This document shows positions 32,258 through 34,431 of a DNA stretch of 34,431 nt, piece after piece. The notes below the pieces were generated by a model, which ran no database searches, was not told where the DNA came from, and saw nothing but the letters and a program-made list of their open reading frames with translations. The number at the start of each line of letters is the position of its first letter. Position 1 is the first letter of the stretch. The DNA comes from Bacteroidia bacterium (GTDB lineage: Bacteria > Bacteroidota > Bacteroidia > Bacteroidales > Azobacteroidaceae). Both the position numbers and the translations under genes were made by a program. The stretch is taken from contig BNTV01000048.1 in assembly GCA_025996865.1 (NCBI GenBank), positions 1 to 34,431 of the forward strand, written 5' to 3'.

Positions 32258-32506
32258 AGATCTTTATGTTTTATTAATAATTCACTTTGCGCACCTGATA
32301 TATATACATTCCTGAAAATTAGGAAGAGACTGTTCCATAATGCGGGCAAACACCAAATCTCTATTTCTTTTTTTTTGGAAAAAACGAGGAGAGGTAAAAA
32401 CTTCTGGATAATTAAATCAGATAATTTTGGAAAAAGATGAAAAAAGAAATCCTCCATACAATTTATTACCATCCCCATTTTTTCGATTTATTTTGACAAC
32501 TCTATC

Positions 32507-32546
32507 CTTGATTTACTATAGCGCTCTATATATAAATCAAGTTTTT
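32507..32546 (+). terminator. Hairpin with T run
   Basis: CTTGATTTA (32507-32515) and TAAATCAAG (32533-32541) form a 9-bp stem with a 17-nt loop, followed by TTTTT. It is terminator-like on the + strand, but no + strand gene lies before it. Confidence 0.4.
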
Positions 32547-32551
32547 CGTTG

Positions 32552-32559
32552 CAAAGATA
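32552..32559 (-). promoter_or_regulatory. Lone -7-like box
   Basis: TATCTTTG on the minus strand matches TAnnTTTG exactly. No TTTG is found 18-21 bases upstream. It points towards the putative 37-aa gene about 300 bases away. Confidence 0.3.
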
Positions 32560-32738
32560 AAAATAATAATTTATATTGTAAAATATTTTATATAAAATTT
32601 CTAAATATTAGTATTATTTGGGAAACGGTAAAAAAAATTCACAAACTATAAAAGCTTGTGAATTACCCATTTTCAATATTTAAGATACTGATTTTTAGTA
32701 CTATATAAGACGGGCTTAACAAAAAAAATTCCGGTAAA

Positions 32739-33206
32739 CTATAAATCGTTTTCTTTGAGTAATGTGAGTAAATAATTGTTGAAATGTACAATATTTTTAC
32801 CTAAGACTTTAAAAAATTTATTATCCAGATTGACTATAGTAGCTACAGCCTTGTTCATCAGTTCTACGCCTTGCTGGGTGAGAGTAACGGATTTCGCCCG
32901 CACATCGGTCGAATGTGTTTGACGATAAATGTACCCTTTTTTTTCCAGCACTTTGAAAACTTGGGAGATCGTCATAGGATCTATTTTGGTATGTTTTGCC
33001 AGAATCGTTTGAGTCACTTCTCTCTTTTCGTGCAAAACCAACCAGTAAACACTTGCCAAAACGGCATATTGCATGTGGGTCATGTTGTAGTACTTTTTCA
33101 TCGTACGTTCATGAAATTCCTCCCACAACCTTGAAACTTGTAAGATTAGAAAACCTGTATCTTCCTCAAGATTTTCTATTATAAAAGGACTACCTGCTAC
33201 ATCCAT
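32739..33206 (-). CDS. MarR-family transcriptional regulator
   Basis: A 155-residue winged-helix regulator. The recognition part is TQTILAKHTKIDPMTISQVFKVLEKKGYIYRQ and the wing is DVRAKSVTLTQQGVELM, both typical of MarR. Flanking helices (about 15-40 and 125-150) would form the dimer interface. It likely binds its own promoter region and perhaps the divergent ygiQ promoter; the 190 bases between them hold both. I see no clear palindromic operator. The start MDVAGSPFII follows a well-placed promoter at 33248-33277. Confidence 0.92.
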   Translation of the reverse strand: MDVAGSPFIIENLEEDTGFLILQVSRLWEEFHERTMKKYYNMTHMQYAVLASVYWLVLHEKREVTQTILAKHTKIDPMTISQVFKVLEKKGYIYRQTHSTDVRAKSVTLTQQGVELMNKAVATIVNLDNKFFKVLGKNIVHFNNYLLTLLKENDL

Positions 33207-33247
33207 GTTTTTTAATCATTTTTTTCAAATTGTTCAACTTCAGGGTA

Positions 33248-33277
33248 CAAATATATACAATTATAAAATAGAATACA
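33248..33277 (-). promoter_or_regulatory. Promoter for the MarR-family gene
   Basis: On the minus strand TTG (33275-33277) and TATATTTG (33248-33255) are 19 bases apart, matching the Bacteroidota -33/-7 arrangement. The start codon is 42 bases after the -7 box. Confidence 0.65.
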
Positions 33278-33384
33278 AGAAAAAAACACTATTTTTGAGT
33301 AAAAGTATTATAATTTTTTATATATAAAGTTTTTATTTTTTCGTTTTACGCTAAATTCGAACTGAATATATCAAAAAAAGTCAG

Positions 33385-33392
33385 TAATTTTG
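33385..33392 (+). promoter_or_regulatory. Possible -7 box very close to the ygiQ start
   Basis: TAATTTTG fits TAnnTTTG and ends 4 bases before the ATG at 33397. If it is used, transcription would start at or within a few bases of the start codon, giving a leaderless mRNA. A matching -33 element is not evident. Confidence 0.35.
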
Positions 33393-33396
33393 TAGC

Positions 33397-34431
33397 ATGA
33401 ACAATACGAAATTAACCGATTGGTTGCCCACAACAAAAAAAGAAATCGAATCGCGCGGATGGGATTATTTGGACGTGATTCTTTTTTCGGGAGATGCCTA
33501 TATAGACCATCCGTCTTTCGGGGCTGCCGTTATCGGCAGGACGTTGGAAAAAATCGGTTTACGGGTTGCTGTCGTTCCACAACCCAACTGGCGTGACGAT
33601 TGGCGCGATTTCAAAAAATTAGGAGAGCCACGGCTTTTTTTCGCTATTTCGGCAGGAGCGATGGATTCAATGGTTAACAAATTCACCGCCAACAAACGGC
33701 TTCGTTCGGAAGATGCTTATACGCCTGATGCACGGATAGATATGCGTCCCGATTATCCGACCATCGTTTATTCCGGTATTCTCAAACAACTTTTTCCAAA
33801 CGTTCCGGTTATTGTTGGCGGAATTGAAGCGTCTTTACGGAGATTATCGCATTATGATTACTGGCAGGATAAACTTCTACCGGGCATTTTGATTCCTTCC
33901 AAAGCCGATATTTTAGTTTATGGAAACGGGGAAAAACCAATTAAAACGATTGTTCAAGCACTGCAAAACAATAAGAAAATCAACGAAATAAGCGATATTC
34001 CACAAACGGTTTTCCTTCGGGAAACGTACCAGCCGGAAGCCAATGACATTGTACTCAGTTCTTACGAAGATTGCTTGAAAGACAAAAAACGGCAAGCCCA
34101 AAATTTCAAACACATCGAAGAGGAATCCAACCGAATGAAAGCCAATCGCTTGGTACAAAAAACCGGAGACGGCTATATCATCGTCAATCCCCCCTACCCT
34201 CCGATGACAACCGAAGAAATCGACGCTTGCTACGATTTGCCTTATACCCGTTTGCCGCATCCCAAATACAAAGACAAACGGATTCCGGCTTACGATATGA
34301 TTCGTCATTCGGTCAACATCCACAGAGGGTGTTTCGGTGGATGCGCCTTTTGCACGATTTCGGCTCACCAGGGAAAATTTATCGCTTCGCGGTCGAAAAC
34401 ATCAATTCTCAAAGAAGTAAAAACTATCATT
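33397..34431 (+). CDS. ygiQ: YgiQ-family radical SAM protein (5' part, runs off the window)
   Basis: An open frame of 345 codons from ATG 33397 to the window edge without a stop. It begins WLPTTKKEIESRGWDYLDVILFSGDAYIDHPSFG, the typical start of the YgiQ (UPF0313) family. The B12-binding-like N-terminal domain contains VIVGGIEASLRRLSHYDYW. The iron-sulfur ligands are Cys312, Cys316 and Cys319 (CFGGCAFC) after RHSVNIHRG. Family members are about 600 residues, so nearly half is missing. The function of YgiQ is not firmly known. It is divergent from the MarR-family gene. Confidence 0.95.
   Translation, partial: MNNTKLTDWLPTTKKEIESRGWDYLDVILFSGDAYIDHPSFGAAVIGRTLEKIGLRVAVVPQPNWRDDWRDFKKLGEPRLFFAISAGAMDSMVNKFTANKRLRSEDAYTPDARIDMRPDYPTIVYSGILKQLFPNVPVIVGGIEASLRRLSHYDYWQDKLLPGILIPSKADILVYGNGEKPIKTIVQALQNNKKINEISDIPQTVFLRETYQPEANDIVLSSYEDCLKDKKRQAQNFKHIEEESNRMKANRLVQKTGDGYIIVNPPYPPMTTEEIDACYDLPYTRLPHPKYKDKRIPAYDMIRHSVNIHRGCFGGCAFCTISAHQGKFIASRSKTSILKEVKTII

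Larger units (their letters stand above)
31890..32738. other. Gene-poor, A+T-rich stretch
   Basis: About 850 bases with no standard gene. It holds the promoter of the Ser-rich protein gene (31982-32011), a hairpin (32068-32109), a possible 37-aa basic peptide gene (32144-32257), a second hairpin with a T run (32507-32546) and a lone -7-like box (32552-32559). The sequence AGGAAGAGACTGTTCCATAA near 32321 resembles ends of some insertion sequences, but no partner end is visible. Confidence 0.5.

Noticed and set aside
32321..32365. AGGAAGAGACTGTTCCATAA as the end of an insertion sequence
   Set aside because: No matching inverted end, target repeat or transposase remnant could be found nearby.

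Overview
The window reads as chromosomal DNA of a member of the Bacteroidota, most likely order Bacteroidales. The support is the genes themselves: FtsX-type permeases of the long Bacteroidetes form, an ECF sigma factor and OmpP1-like porin of the Bacteroides type, and a Bacteroidales-type small protein ending in ...GIILN. Promoter-like TAnnTTTG boxes and weak Shine-Dalgarno usage fit as well. Housekeeping genes have moderate G+C. The polysaccharide genes between about 20.5 and 28 kb are clearly more A+T rich, as expected of a horizontally exchanged locus.

Layout. 1-3200: the 5' end of a probable IS1595-family transposase, a four-helix-bundle protein, a strong terminator and a two-module FtsX/MacB-like ABC permease. 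3360-9801 (minus): a tightly packed run of valS, a lipoprotein, a sigma-54-dependent response regulator and a histidine kinase, with 2 nt gaps or overlaps between genes. The valS frame carries at least three copies of intergenic-type repeats. 10003-12393 (plus): an MBOAT acyltransferase with an SGNH-like partner, probably for O-acylation of a surface glycan.

12401-28153 (minus): a surface-polysaccharide locus that is visibly decaying and rearranging. It holds two WecG/TagA-type glycosyltransferases (one frameshifted in a homopolymer), two methyltransferases, an NAD-dependent epimerase, a double GT4 fusion, another glycosyltransferase, two GT2 enzymes, a Wzx-like flippase, glycosyltransferase remnants and a conserved small protein. 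A 2768-bp IS21-family element (14391-17158) has split a GT4 gene. A 280-bp palindrome-rich block (17528-17807) sits at the end of a DUF6922-like gene. A perfect 1159-bp tandem duplication (24768-27085) has copied the flippase/GT2 junction.

28227-31889 (minus): a Gly/Tyr/Trp- and Ser-rich secreted protein, an OmpP1/FadL-like outer-membrane protein, a terminator and an ECF sigma factor. 31890-32738 is gene-poor and holds a possible 37-aa basic peptide gene and hairpins. 32739-33206 (minus) is a MarR regulator. 33397 to the end (plus) is the 5' part of a YgiQ-type radical SAM protein.

No new defence or metabolic system can be claimed from this sequence. The most notable signals are repeats living inside the valS reading frame, the fresh microhomology-flanked duplication, the IS21 element with an unusual 25-bp hairpin between istA and istB, and the composite inverted-repeat block.
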